From Acidimicrobiaceae bacterium (GTDB lineage Bacteria > Actinomycetota > Acidimicrobiia > Acidimicrobiales > RAAP-2), in assembly GCA_025350565.1 (NCBI GenBank), contig JANXXO010000066.1:18550-82549 (forward strand): 64,000 nucleotides of DNA, written 5' to 3'. A model generated the notes under the pieces. It made no database searches. It saw only the letters and a list, made by a program, of their open reading frames with translations, and was not told where the DNA came from. Below, piece by piece: positions 19,651 through 29,295 of the stretch. Made by a program: the position numbers and the translations under genes. Each line of letters opens with the position of its first letter. The stretch's first letter is position 1.

Positions 19651-20217
19651 GTGGCAAATGAAGAGTGGGGACCGCTGGCCGGTCTCATTGGAACGTGGGA
19701 ATCGGGCTGGGACGGTCTCGACGTTGCGTTCCACAACCTCAAGGGCAAGATCCACGAGACGCCCTTTCGCGAAAAGACCACGTTCAAGCCCTTCGGCCCG
19801 GTGGACAACGGGGAACAGAGCCTCTACGGACTCGACTACCGCACCGCGGCCTGGCGCGAGGGTGAAGAGAACCCATTCCACACCGAAGTCGGTTACTGGA
19901 TGTGGGACGCCAAAAACAGTCAGGTGACACGTTGCTTCGTGATTCCCCGCGCTCAGGCCCTGATCGCCGGCGCGACGGTCGAACCGGACGCCACGTCGTT
20001 TCGCCTCGAAGCGAGGATCGGCACCAACACCTACGGCATCTTGTCCAATCAACACATCGATGAGGTCGCCCACTCCACCCGCTTCGACGTGACGGTGAGT
20101 TTCACCGAGGACACGTTCACCTACGACGAGACGACCGAGATCGAACACAAGAAATTCCCGTCGGTCATCATGCACACCGACCGCAACACCTTGAAGCTCA
20201 TCAGCCGCACGGAGTAA
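19651..20217 (+). CDS. FABP/nitrobindin-like (THAP4-type) beta-barrel protein
   Basis: MANEEWGPLAGLIGTWESGWDGLDVAF...PFGPVDNGEQSLYGLDYRTAAWR; GTG start after a purine-rich RBS. Confidence 0.7.
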   Translation: MANEEWGPLAGLIGTWESGWDGLDVAFHNLKGKIHETPFREKTTFKPFGPVDNGEQSLYGLDYRTAAWREGEENPFHTEVGYWMWDAKNSQVTRCFVIPRAQALIAGATVEPDATSFRLEARIGTNTYGILSNQHIDEVAHSTRFDVTVSFTEDTFTYDETTEIEHKKFPSVIMHTDRNTLKLISRTE

Positions 20218-20221
20218 GCGA

Positions 20222-21436
20222 ATGTACGAGTGGTCCGAAGAGCAGCGGGCGATCATCGCCGTTGTTCGTCGGTTCGTCGACGAGGAGATTCGCCCGCACC
20301 TGGACGACCTCGAGCACCACGGCGTGCCGCCCTACGAGATACTGCGAAAGATGTACGCCACCTTCGGTCTAAAGGAGATGGCCCACGAGAACTTCCAGCG
20401 CCAACTCGCCCGAAAGATCGCCGGTGACGAATCACCGAGGGAACCTCGCGGCTCGGACCCCGCGGCGCAACTCATTTCGACCATCGAGCTCTGTCGCGTC
20501 AGTCCCGGACTACTGACCTCGCTCGGTGTCTCGACCGGTCTCGCCGCGGGCACCATCAACAAGCTCGGCACGCCGGCCCAGATGGAACGTTGGTCGCTCG
20601 ACCTCATGACCCTCGACAAGATCGGCGCCTGGGCGATCACCGAACCAGATTCTGGATCCGACGCCCTCGGTGGTATGCGCACGAGCGCCAAGCGCGACGG
20701 CGACGAGTACGTACTCAACGGCCAGAAGACGTGGATCACGAATGGTCCCTACGCCGACACGATCGTGCTCTACGCCAAACTCGATGACGGCAGCGGTGCG
20801 GAGATGCGCCAGCGCAAAGTGCTCACCTTCGTACTGGACAAGGGCATGGCCGGTCTCGAACAGGCCCAGCCCATGCGCAAGATGGGTCAGCACGCTTCAC
20901 CGACCGGCGAAGTGTTCTTGAGTGACGTGCGCGCGGGGCGGGACCGGCTGCTCGGCGAGAGCGAAGAGCCCACCGGCGGCGGTCGACAGAGCGCCAAGGA
21001 CAACTTCGTCGCCGAGCGCGCCGGCGTCGCGGCCATGTCACTCGGCATCATCGAAGAGTGTGTGAAACTCTCCGTCGACTACGCCAAACACCGTCGGCTC
21101 TGGGGCACGGCAATTGCTGACTTCCAACTCATTCAACTCAAACTGGCGAACATGGAAGTGGCGCGCATCAACGTGCGCAACATGGTCTTCGCTCATATCG
21201 AACGGTCCGGTACCGGCGCCGTGCCCACCTTGGCCGAAGCCTCGGCGATGAAGCTCTACGCCGCGCAAGCGGCCTGTCAGGTGGCCGACGACGCCATTCA
21301 GATATTTGGGGGCAACGGCTACATCGCGGAGTACCGTGTCGAGCAACTCAGTCGCGACGCGCGCGTGCTACGTATCTACGCCGGCACCGACGAGATGCAA
21401 GTGGTCGCCATTGCCAAGGACTTGATCCGCGATTAG
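20222..21436 (+). CDS. acyl-CoA dehydrogenase
   Basis: 404 aa; WAITEPDSGSDALGGMRTSA, GQKTWITNG, QIFGGNGYIAEYRVEQLSRDARVLRIYAGTDEMQ. Confidence 0.93.
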   Translation: MYEWSEEQRAIIAVVRRFVDEEIRPHLDDLEHHGVPPYEILRKMYATFGLKEMAHENFQRQLARKIAGDESPREPRGSDPAAQLISTIELCRVSPGLLTSLGVSTGLAAGTINKLGTPAQMERWSLDLMTLDKIGAWAITEPDSGSDALGGMRTSAKRDGDEYVLNGQKTWITNGPYADTIVLYAKLDDGSGAEMRQRKVLTFVLDKGMAGLEQAQPMRKMGQHASPTGEVFLSDVRAGRDRLLGESEEPTGGGRQSAKDNFVAERAGVAAMSLGIIEECVKLSVDYAKHRRLWGTAIADFQLIQLKLANMEVARINVRNMVFAHIERSGTGAVPTLAEASAMKLYAAQAACQVADDAIQIFGGNGYIAEYRVEQLSRDARVLRIYAGTDEMQVVAIAKDLIRD

Positions 21437-22269
21437 CCCTCGACGGTCGCCTCCAGCGAAGATCGGAGTCGATGGGCCACGCCACTCCACCCCTTGTACT
21501 GCTGGATGGGCGTCGGTGCGGTGTCGAGATTCAGTAACAAGGTCGGACCAAAGTCCGGGTCGCCTTCGCACAGCTCCTTCGCTGAGGCAACGTAAGTGCG
21601 AATCGTGAAGATAACGGCGTCACTCTTCGGGAGCCGACGAACCGTCTGACGTTCCACTCGAAAAAACCACTGGGCCAGGTCGCCGTGGGGGCTTTGGCGT
21701 GCGCCGACGGGCTGGTGCAACGAAGGACTGTCGATCAACGTCCAGTTGAGGCGCCAGAAGGCACGCTCGGGTCGCAGTCGATCGAAGAAGGCGTTGGTGG
21801 GACCCCCGAGTTGTTCGTCGTAGATAGGTACCGGACCGTGGATTTCGTCCAGAGTGGTGCCGATTTTCGTCGCGAGATTCCAGCGCGAAGGGAAACACAC
21901 GCAGGCGGCGTGCAGGCGCCAGGCGTCACTTCGCACGAGGACGCAAAGGTCCTCCTGGACGAGCCTGGCGGCCTCCACGATCGGGTGGCCCAAGGAGCTC
22001 GCGCTGAGTGGAAGGGCTGGATGCTGCGCGCCGAGAAAGCCCCTCACTTCGTCGAGCAGCTCGCTACTCCCCTCATCGCCGTCGGGAGTGGTGGCGACCA
22101 CCACGTCGTACGAGGAGGCGAGCAACTGTTGTTTTAGGACCAGCTCCTCGTCACGCGAGGCATCGACTTCGAGCCACTTCCTCGGATCGAGCGGTCGCAG
22201 TCCCATGGCCATCCGCCAACCCTTGGGTTCGAGCGGTATGTACGGAATGGGCCTACTCGTCATCGTCAC
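21433..22269 (-). CDS. DUF3445 (heme-dependent oxidative N-demethylase-like) protein
   Basis: VQEDLCVLVRSDAWRLHAACVCFPSRWNLATKIGTTLDEIHGPVP...FRVERQTVRRLPKSDAVIFTIRTYV. Confidence 0.75.
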   Translation of the reverse strand: MTMTSRPIPYIPLEPKGWRMAMGLRPLDPRKWLEVDASRDEELVLKQQLLASSYDVVVATTPDGDEGSSELLDEVRGFLGAQHPALPLSASSLGHPIVEAARLVQEDLCVLVRSDAWRLHAACVCFPSRWNLATKIGTTLDEIHGPVPIYDEQLGGPTNAFFDRLRPERAFWRLNWTLIDSPSLHQPVGARQSPHGDLAQWFFRVERQTVRRLPKSDAVIFTIRTYVASAKELCEGDPDFGPTLLLNLDTAPTPIQQYKGWSGVAHRLRSSLEATVEG

Positions 22270-22409
22270 CGGCGCCGGGCAATGAGAAACCAGTAGAGCA
22301 GCGCGAAAGTGACGGGCACGCCGATGACGATGACGCGCGCCGCGGGGAGAATAGAGCCGCGGTGCACCGACACCACCGTCGTCGTGGTGAAGGCCACGAG
22401 TTGACTCAC
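22266..22409 (-). CDS. small (47 aa) membrane protein
   Basis: GTG start overlapping the DUF1003 stop by 4 nt; VSQLVAFTTTTVVSVHRGSILPAARVIVIGVPVTFALLYWFLIARRR. Confidence 0.5.
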   Translation of the reverse strand: MSQLVAFTTTTVVSVHRGSILPAARVIVIGVPVTFALLYWFLIARRR

Positions 22410-22882
22410 GAACTTTTCTCCGGGCTCGCGGCGGCCAACCGCTCGAGTCGCTCGAGGATGGCCGATATGGCCTCGTCCTGGGCGAGCAGGTGTTTTTGGA
22501 TCTCCTCGGACTCCTTTAACACGGCCTCGGCATCGCGGTAGGTGTCCTCGGAACGCTTGTCGGCCGCCCGGGCTTGTATGTTCTGGCCCACGATGATGAT
22601 GGGCAACAGCACCAATTGGAGGAAGGAACTCGAGAGCCAGACGATGACGTAGTAAGTGCCCTGCTTGATCGCGTCGGGTAGCGCGAAGAACGCAATGATT
22701 GTAAAGATGTAGGCCATCCACATGGTGCCGACGACCAGGGTGATGCGCAGTCCGAACCGCGCGTTGAAGCGAACGAAGGGATTGGGGTGGTTGAGCGGTC
22801 GCAGATCGCGGGTCTTGACGGGACCTTCGACCACTCGTTCCTCCACCCGTGGGTGACGTTCGTACTCGTAGATTTTGGCCAT
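22406..22882 (-). CDS. DUF1003 family membrane protein
   Basis: GTMWMAYIFTIIAFFALPDAIKQGTYYVIVWLSSSFLQLVLLPIIIVGQNIQ. Confidence 0.82.
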   Translation of the reverse strand: MAKIYEYERHPRVEERVVEGPVKTRDLRPLNHPNPFVRFNARFGLRITLVVGTMWMAYIFTIIAFFALPDAIKQGTYYVIVWLSSSFLQLVLLPIIIVGQNIQARAADKRSEDTYRDAEAVLKESEEIQKHLLAQDEAISAILERLERLAAASPEKSS

Positions 22883-22930
22883 GGTCGAATTCTCACACGT
22901 CTCAGTGACCGCGGGCTCCGCTGCGGTGAC

Positions 22931-23935
22931 TCACTCGCCGTCGAAATCCATCCAGCCCGCAGGGACCCGCCAGTGGCCGCCGCTCTTGAGCAACGTGACA
23001 ACGGCCCGTTCCAACGTCGTCCTTTGGGGCAGGTCGCTTAAACCGACACCGGGCTGACGAAAGACGAACTCCACGATGTCACGGTCGTCCTCGATCCACT
23101 CGGGTAACGAAGTGAAGCGACGTTGGAAGGCGAGGATGTTGCTCGAGGGCGCCAGGAACTCCGCCAACTGGGGGTCGAGCATCCAGCTCTGACAGGTGGC
23201 GACGCGTCGTTGCGCTACGGGCCACACTGCGCCGACGACCTCGCGCGCCTCGGCGAACGTCGCGTCGAGAGCGGTCGGCGACAACTCGGTGTGGTCGGGA
23301 ATGTGAAGGCCCACTGAGGCGTCGCCGACGCGAAACCCTGGACCGAGGGTCCGAGCGACCGCGTCGCTGTACCACGGGTGCGGCGCCAGCGTGCCCACGC
23401 CCAAGGTCACGCGATGAAACTGAAGACTCCCGACGTGCACCAACTCGCCGCGCAGCACCGGCAGCATCCACCACCCGGCGTCCAACCCCACGGTGTGCCA
23501 CTTACGTGAATGAATGCCTGCGTGGCGCGCGAGCGACGACATGGTTCGGGTAATGATGGGCGCCGGACAGTGGCGTGCGCGCAGGAAGTTCTGGGTTGCA
23601 CGCCACGTGAGGGCGAACAGATAGAAGTAAAGAAAACGCCCACCCGCGCCGGCGTCGTCGAGATCGTCCCAGACCGGTAACGGCGCGTCGTGATCGCCCC
23701 GCTGTTCTTCGATCGAGGTGACGAGCGACACCAAGAGCGACAGCCAACGCTCGTCACGACGGAACTCCTCCCATTGGGCCACGATGACATTGATTTCGTC
23801 CGCCTCCAACGCGAGTTCATGAAGTGAGTCGCGGATTGCCGTCGAGGTTACGGCGGCGACCCATTCGGCGACGTCCGCGCGAGGGGAAGGAAGAAACGAC
23901 CGCATCGAGGCAATGGTCACCTCGACGTCGCTCAC
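22931..23935 (-). CDS. acyltransferase-domain protein (NAT_N/GNAT-like C-terminal type)
   Basis: FYLFALTWRATQNFLRARHCPAPIITRTMSSLARHAGIHSRKWHTVGLDAGWWMLPVLRGELVHVGSLQFHRV; 4-nt overlap with the GH20 gene. Confidence 0.6.
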   Translation of the reverse strand: MSDVEVTIASMRSFLPSPRADVAEWVAAVTSTAIRDSLHELALEADEINVIVAQWEEFRRDERWLSLLVSLVTSIEEQRGDHDAPLPVWDDLDDAGAGGRFLYFYLFALTWRATQNFLRARHCPAPIITRTMSSLARHAGIHSRKWHTVGLDAGWWMLPVLRGELVHVGSLQFHRVTLGVGTLAPHPWYSDAVARTLGPGFRVGDASVGLHIPDHTELSPTALDATFAEAREVVGAVWPVAQRRVATCQSWMLDPQLAEFLAPSSNILAFQRRFTSLPEWIEDDRDIVEFVFRQPGVGLSDLPQRTTLERAVVTLLKSGGHWRVPAGWMDFDGE

Positions 23936-25464
23936 GAAGGTTGGTCCACGGCGCGGTAGCGAACCCCCATCGCCTCGAGGCGCGAAAGGTGCGCCGTCAG
24001 TCGCGGTCGAAACTCCGCCTCGGAGGTCTTCGTCCCCCACACCACTTCGCTGAACGCCGCGAGGCGCGGAAAGGCCATGTAGTCCAAGTGGTCACGGGTC
24101 GCGATGTACTCCGTCCACAACTGGGCCTGCGCACCGCGCACACGGTGATGCAGGGATGCGTCGAGGCCGGGCGGGATGACGGAGAAACGATAGACCTTTT
24201 CCCAGGGCGTGCAGAACGGCAACGGAGCCAACGCGACCGGCTCGTCCGCTCCCTCGGCGTTCAGCCAATCAAAATAGAGGAACTGCATGGGCGCCATGAT
24301 GACGTCGTGGCCCGACTGTGCGGCCTGAACGGCCATACCGGAACTACGCCAGGCCGCGATGACGACGCGCGCGTCGGCGCCCGCGTCCATCACTTCGTCC
24401 CAGGCGACGACCTCGTGGCCGTGGGCGAGCAACCACTCCGTCAGTCGCGAGGTGAAGAGACCCTGCAACTGGGCGACGTCGGTAAAACCATGTTCGACCA
24501 TCACCTCAGCGGCGGCCGTACTTGACGACCATTCGGTGGTCGGACACTCGTCGCCTCCGATGTGCACGGGGCTACCCGGAAAGAGATCGGCCACGTGGCG
24601 AACGACGTCGTCGGCGAAGCCCAGGGCCTCCTCGCTCACGTTCAAGACGTGTTCGGAGATGCCCCATCTCGTCCACACTTCGAGAGGGTCGTCGAGATTA
24701 CCTAATGACGGGTAGGCCGCAATCGCTGCCTGCGCGTGACCGGGCAGGTCGATCTCGGGAACGATGTGAACGAAGCGACGAGCGGCGTGTTGGCGAATCG
24801 TCGCGATGTCCCGCGCGTCGTAAAAGCCGCCGTGCGCCACGTGGTCGTCGAGCTGATCGCGCTCGTGACCAATCGGGGTGGAACGACGGTAGGCGCCGAC
24901 TTGGGTTAGGAAGGGCCAGGTCGGTATTTCGATGCGCCATCCCTGATCGTCGTTGAGGTGCAGGTGGAGGTGATTGAGTCGGTGCACGGCGATCTGATCG
25001 ATGAGTCGACACACGGTCGCCACGTCCAAGAAGTGCCGGGCCACGTCGAGGTGGACGCCGCGCCACGAGTAGCTCGGGCCGTCGTCGATGAAGACGCGCG
25101 GCAACGCGATTGTTTCGACCACGGCGCCGTCGCCAAACAGGGACGCCGGTCCTAACTGACGAAGGACCGAGAGTCCGTAGGAGAGCCCGGCGGGCGTACT
25201 GGCGTCAATGGTCGCCGTGTCGTCAACCGTGAGACGGTATCCCTCCTCGCCGCAGTCATCCACCGTGCGAAGCAGTAGGTCCGCGGGGGCGTCGAAGGCG
25301 ACGATCTCGACGCGCCAACCAATGGCCCCGCGCAGGTCATCGGCGAACACCTGGGCCACCGAGTACCGCTGTGCCTCGACCGCAATGCGCAGCGGCGAAC
25401 GCCACGTCACCGTACCCGAGCGGACGTCCAAGCGGCGGGGCCGAGGGACGAGGTCGACGTCCAC
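23932..25464 (-). CDS. beta-N-acetylhexosaminidase (GH20)
   Basis: SWRGVHLDVARHFLDVATVCRLIDQIAVHRLNHLHLHLNDDQGWRIEI, VHIGGDECPTTEW; GTG start coupled to the upstream TAG. Confidence 0.9.
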   Translation of the reverse strand: MDVDLVPRPRRLDVRSGTVTWRSPLRIAVEAQRYSVAQVFADDLRGAIGWRVEIVAFDAPADLLLRTVDDCGEEGYRLTVDDTATIDASTPAGLSYGLSVLRQLGPASLFGDGAVVETIALPRVFIDDGPSYSWRGVHLDVARHFLDVATVCRLIDQIAVHRLNHLHLHLNDDQGWRIEIPTWPFLTQVGAYRRSTPIGHERDQLDDHVAHGGFYDARDIATIRQHAARRFVHIVPEIDLPGHAQAAIAAYPSLGNLDDPLEVWTRWGISEHVLNVSEEALGFADDVVRHVADLFPGSPVHIGGDECPTTEWSSSTAAAEVMVEHGFTDVAQLQGLFTSRLTEWLLAHGHEVVAWDEVMDAGADARVVIAAWRSSGMAVQAAQSGHDVIMAPMQFLYFDWLNAEGADEPVALAPLPFCTPWEKVYRFSVIPPGLDASLHHRVRGAQAQLWTEYIATRDHLDYMAFPRLAAFSEVVWGTKTSEAEFRPRLTAHLSRLEAMGVRYRAVDQPS

Positions 25465-26426
25465 TAGGGCGTCACCGCGTAACAAGCAGCGCGATGCGTC
25501 GGCGACAGATGCACGAAAGGGGGCGTCTCGGCAAGACAGACGTCCATCACCAACGGGCATCGGGGGGCGAATCGACATCCCGGTCCGGGATTGATCACCT
25601 TGGGCGGTTCGCCGAGATCATCGTCCTCCACGGTCGCGGGCGCGAGGTGAGGGTCGGGAGCGGCCGACATCAAGAGACGGGTGTAGGGATGTTGGGGTGA
25701 AGCAATGACTTCGTCGGTGAGACCCTCTTCAACAATGCGCCCCGCGTAGAGAACGATCATGCGGTCGGCCACGTAACGAGCGCTCGCCAGGTCGTGGGTG
25801 ATGTAAAGGATGGAGACGCCCTCGAGGTCGCGTAGCTCCCTCATGACGTTGAGCAGTCCAATGCGGATGGACACGTCGAGCATGGAGACGGGTTCGTCGG
25901 CGAGAATCAAGGAGGGTCGCGAGGCGAGCGCCTGGGCGAAACCCAGTCGCTGGCGTTGACCACCCGACAACTCGTGCGGGTAGCGACCCAGCACTTCTTC
26001 GCCGGGCGTCAGTCCAACCTTCTCCACCAGCGCCACGGCGGCCGCCAGCCGATCGGCCCGAGGAATGTCCGCGCGGTGGAGTTTCAACGATCGAAGGAGC
26101 CCGTGGCCCACGCGCAGCACCGGATTGATCGAACCGAAAGGGTCCTGAAAGACCATGGGCATATCGCCGCGAATCGACTGCGTTTCGCGTCGACCAATGG
26201 TCTTACCCTCAAAGGTGAAGTCGCCCGAGCTGGCGGGGTACAGTCCCGCCAACACCCGCGCAATGGTGGATTTACCCGAACCCGACTCGCCCACCAAGGC
26301 CACAATCTCGCCCGGCGCCACGTCGAAGGAGACGTGGTCCACGGCGTGGAGCTGTCCACGCGAGCGAAAGCCGCCTACGCGAAAGAAGCGCGAAAGGTCC
26401 CGGACTTGGAGGATTGGGTCGGTCAC
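25464..26426 (-). CDS. oligopeptide/dipeptide-family ABC transporter ATP-binding protein (DppF-like)
   Basis: GESGSGKSTIARVLAGLYP, LSGGQRQRLGFAQALASRPSLILADEPVSMLD, C-terminal CRFAPRCPLVMDVC. Confidence 0.9.
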   Translation of the reverse strand: MTDPILQVRDLSRFFRVGGFRSRGQLHAVDHVSFDVAPGEIVALVGESGSGKSTIARVLAGLYPASSGDFTFEGKTIGRRETQSIRGDMPMVFQDPFGSINPVLRVGHGLLRSLKLHRADIPRADRLAAAVALVEKVGLTPGEEVLGRYPHELSGGQRQRLGFAQALASRPSLILADEPVSMLDVSIRIGLLNVMRELRDLEGVSILYITHDLASARYVADRMIVLYAGRIVEEGLTDEVIASPQHPYTRLLMSAAPDPHLAPATVEDDDLGEPPKVINPGPGCRFAPRCPLVMDVCLAETPPFVHLSPTHRAACYAVTP

Positions 26427-27394
26427 GATGCTTTGTTCCTCGCGACCCAGTGACAACGGACTTGATGGTCGCCGTAGGCAACGAGTTCCGGTCGAACCCT
26501 TCGACATTCGTCGTTCGCGTGCGCACAGCGCGGTGCGAAGAGACATCCCTCGGGTGGGTTGACGAGCGACGGCGGCGTACCGGCGATGCCGGTCAGTTCG
26601 CGTTGGTCGCCGAGCAGTGAAGGAAACGCTTCCATCAGACCCTGAGAGTAGGGGTGTTCGGGGTGATCGAATACTTCGCGCGTCGGACCGAGTTCCACGA
26701 CCTCGCCCGCGTACATGACGGCGAGGCGGTCCGAATAGTGCGACACCACGCTCATGTCGTGGGTCACAAAAATGACCGCGAAGCCTAAACGGTGACGGAG
26801 CGTTTCGACTTGGCGCATCAAGGAGCGCTGCGCCACGACGTCGAGTGCCGAGGTCGGTTCGTCCATGATGACGAGTTGTGGTTCGAGTAATAGGGCCATG
26901 GCGATCATCGCGCGTTGGCGCATGCCGCCCGACAGTTGGAACGGGAAGCTCTTCAAATGTGCTTCGTCAATCGCCACCATCGCCAGCACCTCGGCCGAGC
27001 GCTGGGCGATGCGTTCGTCACTCCAATCGGTGTGCGCCTTACAGGCGTCAGCCAACTGCGCCCCGACGGTGAGGGTCGGGTTGAGCGCGTTCATGGCGCT
27101 TTGCATGACCACCGAAATGTCGCGCCAGCGATGGAGCCGAAGAGCCTCGGGCGTCAAGGTGGTGAAGTCCACCCCGGCGAAGTGCACCGAACCACCCGAG
27201 ATGCTGCCGGGATAGGTGAGCAATTGGGCGATCGCGAAGAGCAGGGTCGACTTTCCGCAGCCGGACTCTCCGACGATGGCGAGGAACTCGCCCTTGCCGA
27301 GGTTGAAGGAGACTCCCCCGACCGCCTGGGCCGGTCCGTTCGGCGTGGCGTATTCGACTTTCAGGTCGCGAACTTGGAGGACGTCATCACTCAC
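26423..27394 (-). CDS. oligopeptide/dipeptide-family ABC transporter ATP-binding protein (DppD-like)
   Basis: GESGCGKSTLLFAIAQLL, LSGGMRQRAMIAMALLLEPQLVIMDEPTSALD, CLFAPRCAHANDEC. Confidence 0.9.
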   Translation of the reverse strand: MSDDVLQVRDLKVEYATPNGPAQAVGGVSFNLGKGEFLAIVGESGCGKSTLLFAIAQLLTYPGSISGGSVHFAGVDFTTLTPEALRLHRWRDISVVMQSAMNALNPTLTVGAQLADACKAHTDWSDERIAQRSAEVLAMVAIDEAHLKSFPFQLSGGMRQRAMIAMALLLEPQLVIMDEPTSALDVVAQRSLMRQVETLRHRLGFAVIFVTHDMSVVSHYSDRLAVMYAGEVVELGPTREVFDHPEHPYSQGLMEAFPSLLGDQRELTGIAGTPPSLVNPPEGCLFAPRCAHANDECRRVRPELVAYGDHQVRCHWVARNKAS

Positions 27395-28290
27395 GTGACC
27401 ACCTTCGTTCTTCGCGCGACGCGCACCGGGCGAAGGGCTGGATTCGCGATCTCGTCGAAGGCGTAGTTGAGCAGGGCCAGCGCGCTGCCCAGGAGGGCGA
27501 TGGCGATGCCCGGGGCCAGTACCATGAGCGGCAGCCCCGTCGCCAGGGCTTCGTCATTTTGAGCCCAGTACAACATGGTCCCCCACGACTGTGTGCTGAT
27601 GTCGCCCAGTCCGACGAACTGCAGGCCGGCCGCCGCCAAGAGTGCGTAGAGCGCGGTACCGAGAAAATTGGCGACAATGAGTGAGGTCATTGGCGGTATC
27701 AGTTCCACGATGATGACGTACCAACTCTTCTCGCCCCGTGCTTTGGCGGCGAGAAGGTAGTCACGATTTCGCAGCGACAGTGCTTGGACACGGAGTTGTC
27801 GCGCGCCGTAGGACCATCCCGTGAAGGTCAGCACGAAGATCATCAGCCAGAAGCCGGTGTTGCGCAAATAGCCGACGATGACGATGATCAAGGGGAAGGT
27901 GGGAATGACGAGGATGACGTCGGTCAACAACGACAGACCGTCGTCAATCAGACCGCCCATGTAGGCCGCCGTGATGCCAATGATGACCGAGATGACGGTA
28001 CAGAAAAAGCCGACGATCAGAGCAATGAGCACCGACTGACGGGTGCCGGCCATGAGCTGGGAGAAGACGTCCTGACCTTGCGCCGTCGTACCGAGCAGAT
28101 TCGTCCACGAGAGACCCACGCCCGGCGTGTAGGCGTTGGCGGCCGGATCATGGGGTGTGAACCACCCGGGAAAGGCCGTGATCACCAAGAGCACGAAGAG
28201 GATGATCGATCCGGCGGCCGCCTTCTTGTCGCGGCGCAAGAAGCGAAGCCCCCGGCCCACGCCGCTCACCAAGGCGCGAAGTATGGTCAC
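27391..28290 (-). CDS. oligopeptide/dipeptide-family ABC transporter permease (DppC-like)
   Basis: Start MTILRALVSGVGRGLRFLRRDKKAAAG; LSLRNRDYLLAAKARGEKSWYVIIVELIPPM. Confidence 0.88.
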   Translation of the reverse strand: MTILRALVSGVGRGLRFLRRDKKAAAGSIILFVLLVITAFPGWFTPHDPAANAYTPGVGLSWTNLLGTTAQGQDVFSQLMAGTRQSVLIALIVGFFCTVISVIIGITAAYMGGLIDDGLSLLTDVILVIPTFPLIIVIVGYLRNTGFWLMIFVLTFTGWSYGARQLRVQALSLRNRDYLLAAKARGEKSWYVIIVELIPPMTSLIVANFLGTALYALLAAAGLQFVGLGDISTQSWGTMLYWAQNDEALATGLPLMVLAPGIAIALLGSALALLNYAFDEIANPALRPVRVARRTKVVT

Positions 28291-29270
28291 GAACTGTTCC
28301 TCGTGCGCGGATCGAGCAACGCCGTGGCGATGTCCGCCACGAAGATGGCGAAGAGCACGGTCACGGTGATTAAGAGGAAAAGCGCCTGCATCAACGGATA
28401 GTCCTCGTTCTCCACCGCCTGCAGGAGAAGAAATCCCACACCGGGATAGTTGAAGACGTATTCGACCAGGATGGCGCCGGAAATGACGAAGCCGAGCGAC
28501 ATGGCGAAACCGGTGAGGTTGGGTAGCAACGCGTTGCGCGCGGCGTAGTGCCAAAGCACTCGGCGCGGTTTCAATCCCTTGGCCCGACCCATCTTGACGT
28601 AGTCCTCCGCGACGACGGTGATCATGTTGTTACGCATCGTGAGAATCCAACCGCCGATGGCCGTGATCAGGATGGTGGCCGCCGGTAACACCGAATGATC
28701 AAGGATGTTGAAGACGAATGACCACGTCAACGTCGGGGTGACGGTCTCGGTGTACCCGCCGAGATAGGGAAGCCAGTTCAACGTCAAACCGAAGAGCCAG
28801 ATCAACATCAAGCCAATCCAAAAGTACGGAAAGGCCGAGACCACGATGAAAATCGGTGGCATCACGCTGTCGAACCTGCCCCCTCGACGCCAGGCGGAGA
28901 CCGCACCCAATGCGGTGCCGATGACGAAACCAAGAATGGTGCTGATGCCGACCAGTCCCAGGGACCACGGAAGTGCTTTGGCGACGATGGAACTTACCGG
29001 CTGGGGGAAGTACAACAAGGAAGTGCCGAAATTGAGATGGGCGCAATTGTTGAGGTAGGCGAAGTAGGACGAAATCAAACTCTGGTGAGTGTTAATCCCG
29101 AAGGCGACCTCCAGGGCGTGCAGGGAGGCCGGATTGATGTGACCCCGCAATCGGCCCATCATGGCCAGGGCGGGGTTCCCGGGCATGAGTCGGGGGATGA
29201 GGAAGTTCACCGTGAGGGCCGCCCATAGTGCGACGAGCAAAAAACCCACACGGCGAGCGACGAATCTCAT
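28287..29270 (-). CDS. oligopeptide/dipeptide-family ABC transporter permease (DppB-like)
   Basis: MRFVARRVGFLLVALWAALTVNFLIPRLMPGNPALA; MRNNMITVVAEDYVKMGRAKGLKPRRVLWHYAARNALLP. Confidence 0.9.
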   Translation of the reverse strand: MRFVARRVGFLLVALWAALTVNFLIPRLMPGNPALAMMGRLRGHINPASLHALEVAFGINTHQSLISSYFAYLNNCAHLNFGTSLLYFPQPVSSIVAKALPWSLGLVGISTILGFVIGTALGAVSAWRRGGRFDSVMPPIFIVVSAFPYFWIGLMLIWLFGLTLNWLPYLGGYTETVTPTLTWSFVFNILDHSVLPAATILITAIGGWILTMRNNMITVVAEDYVKMGRAKGLKPRRVLWHYAARNALLPNLTGFAMSLGFVISGAILVEYVFNYPGVGFLLLQAVENEDYPLMQALFLLITVTVLFAIFVADIATALLDPRTRNSS

Positions 29271-29295
29271 CTCCCCGACTCAGACCGGCACTCCG

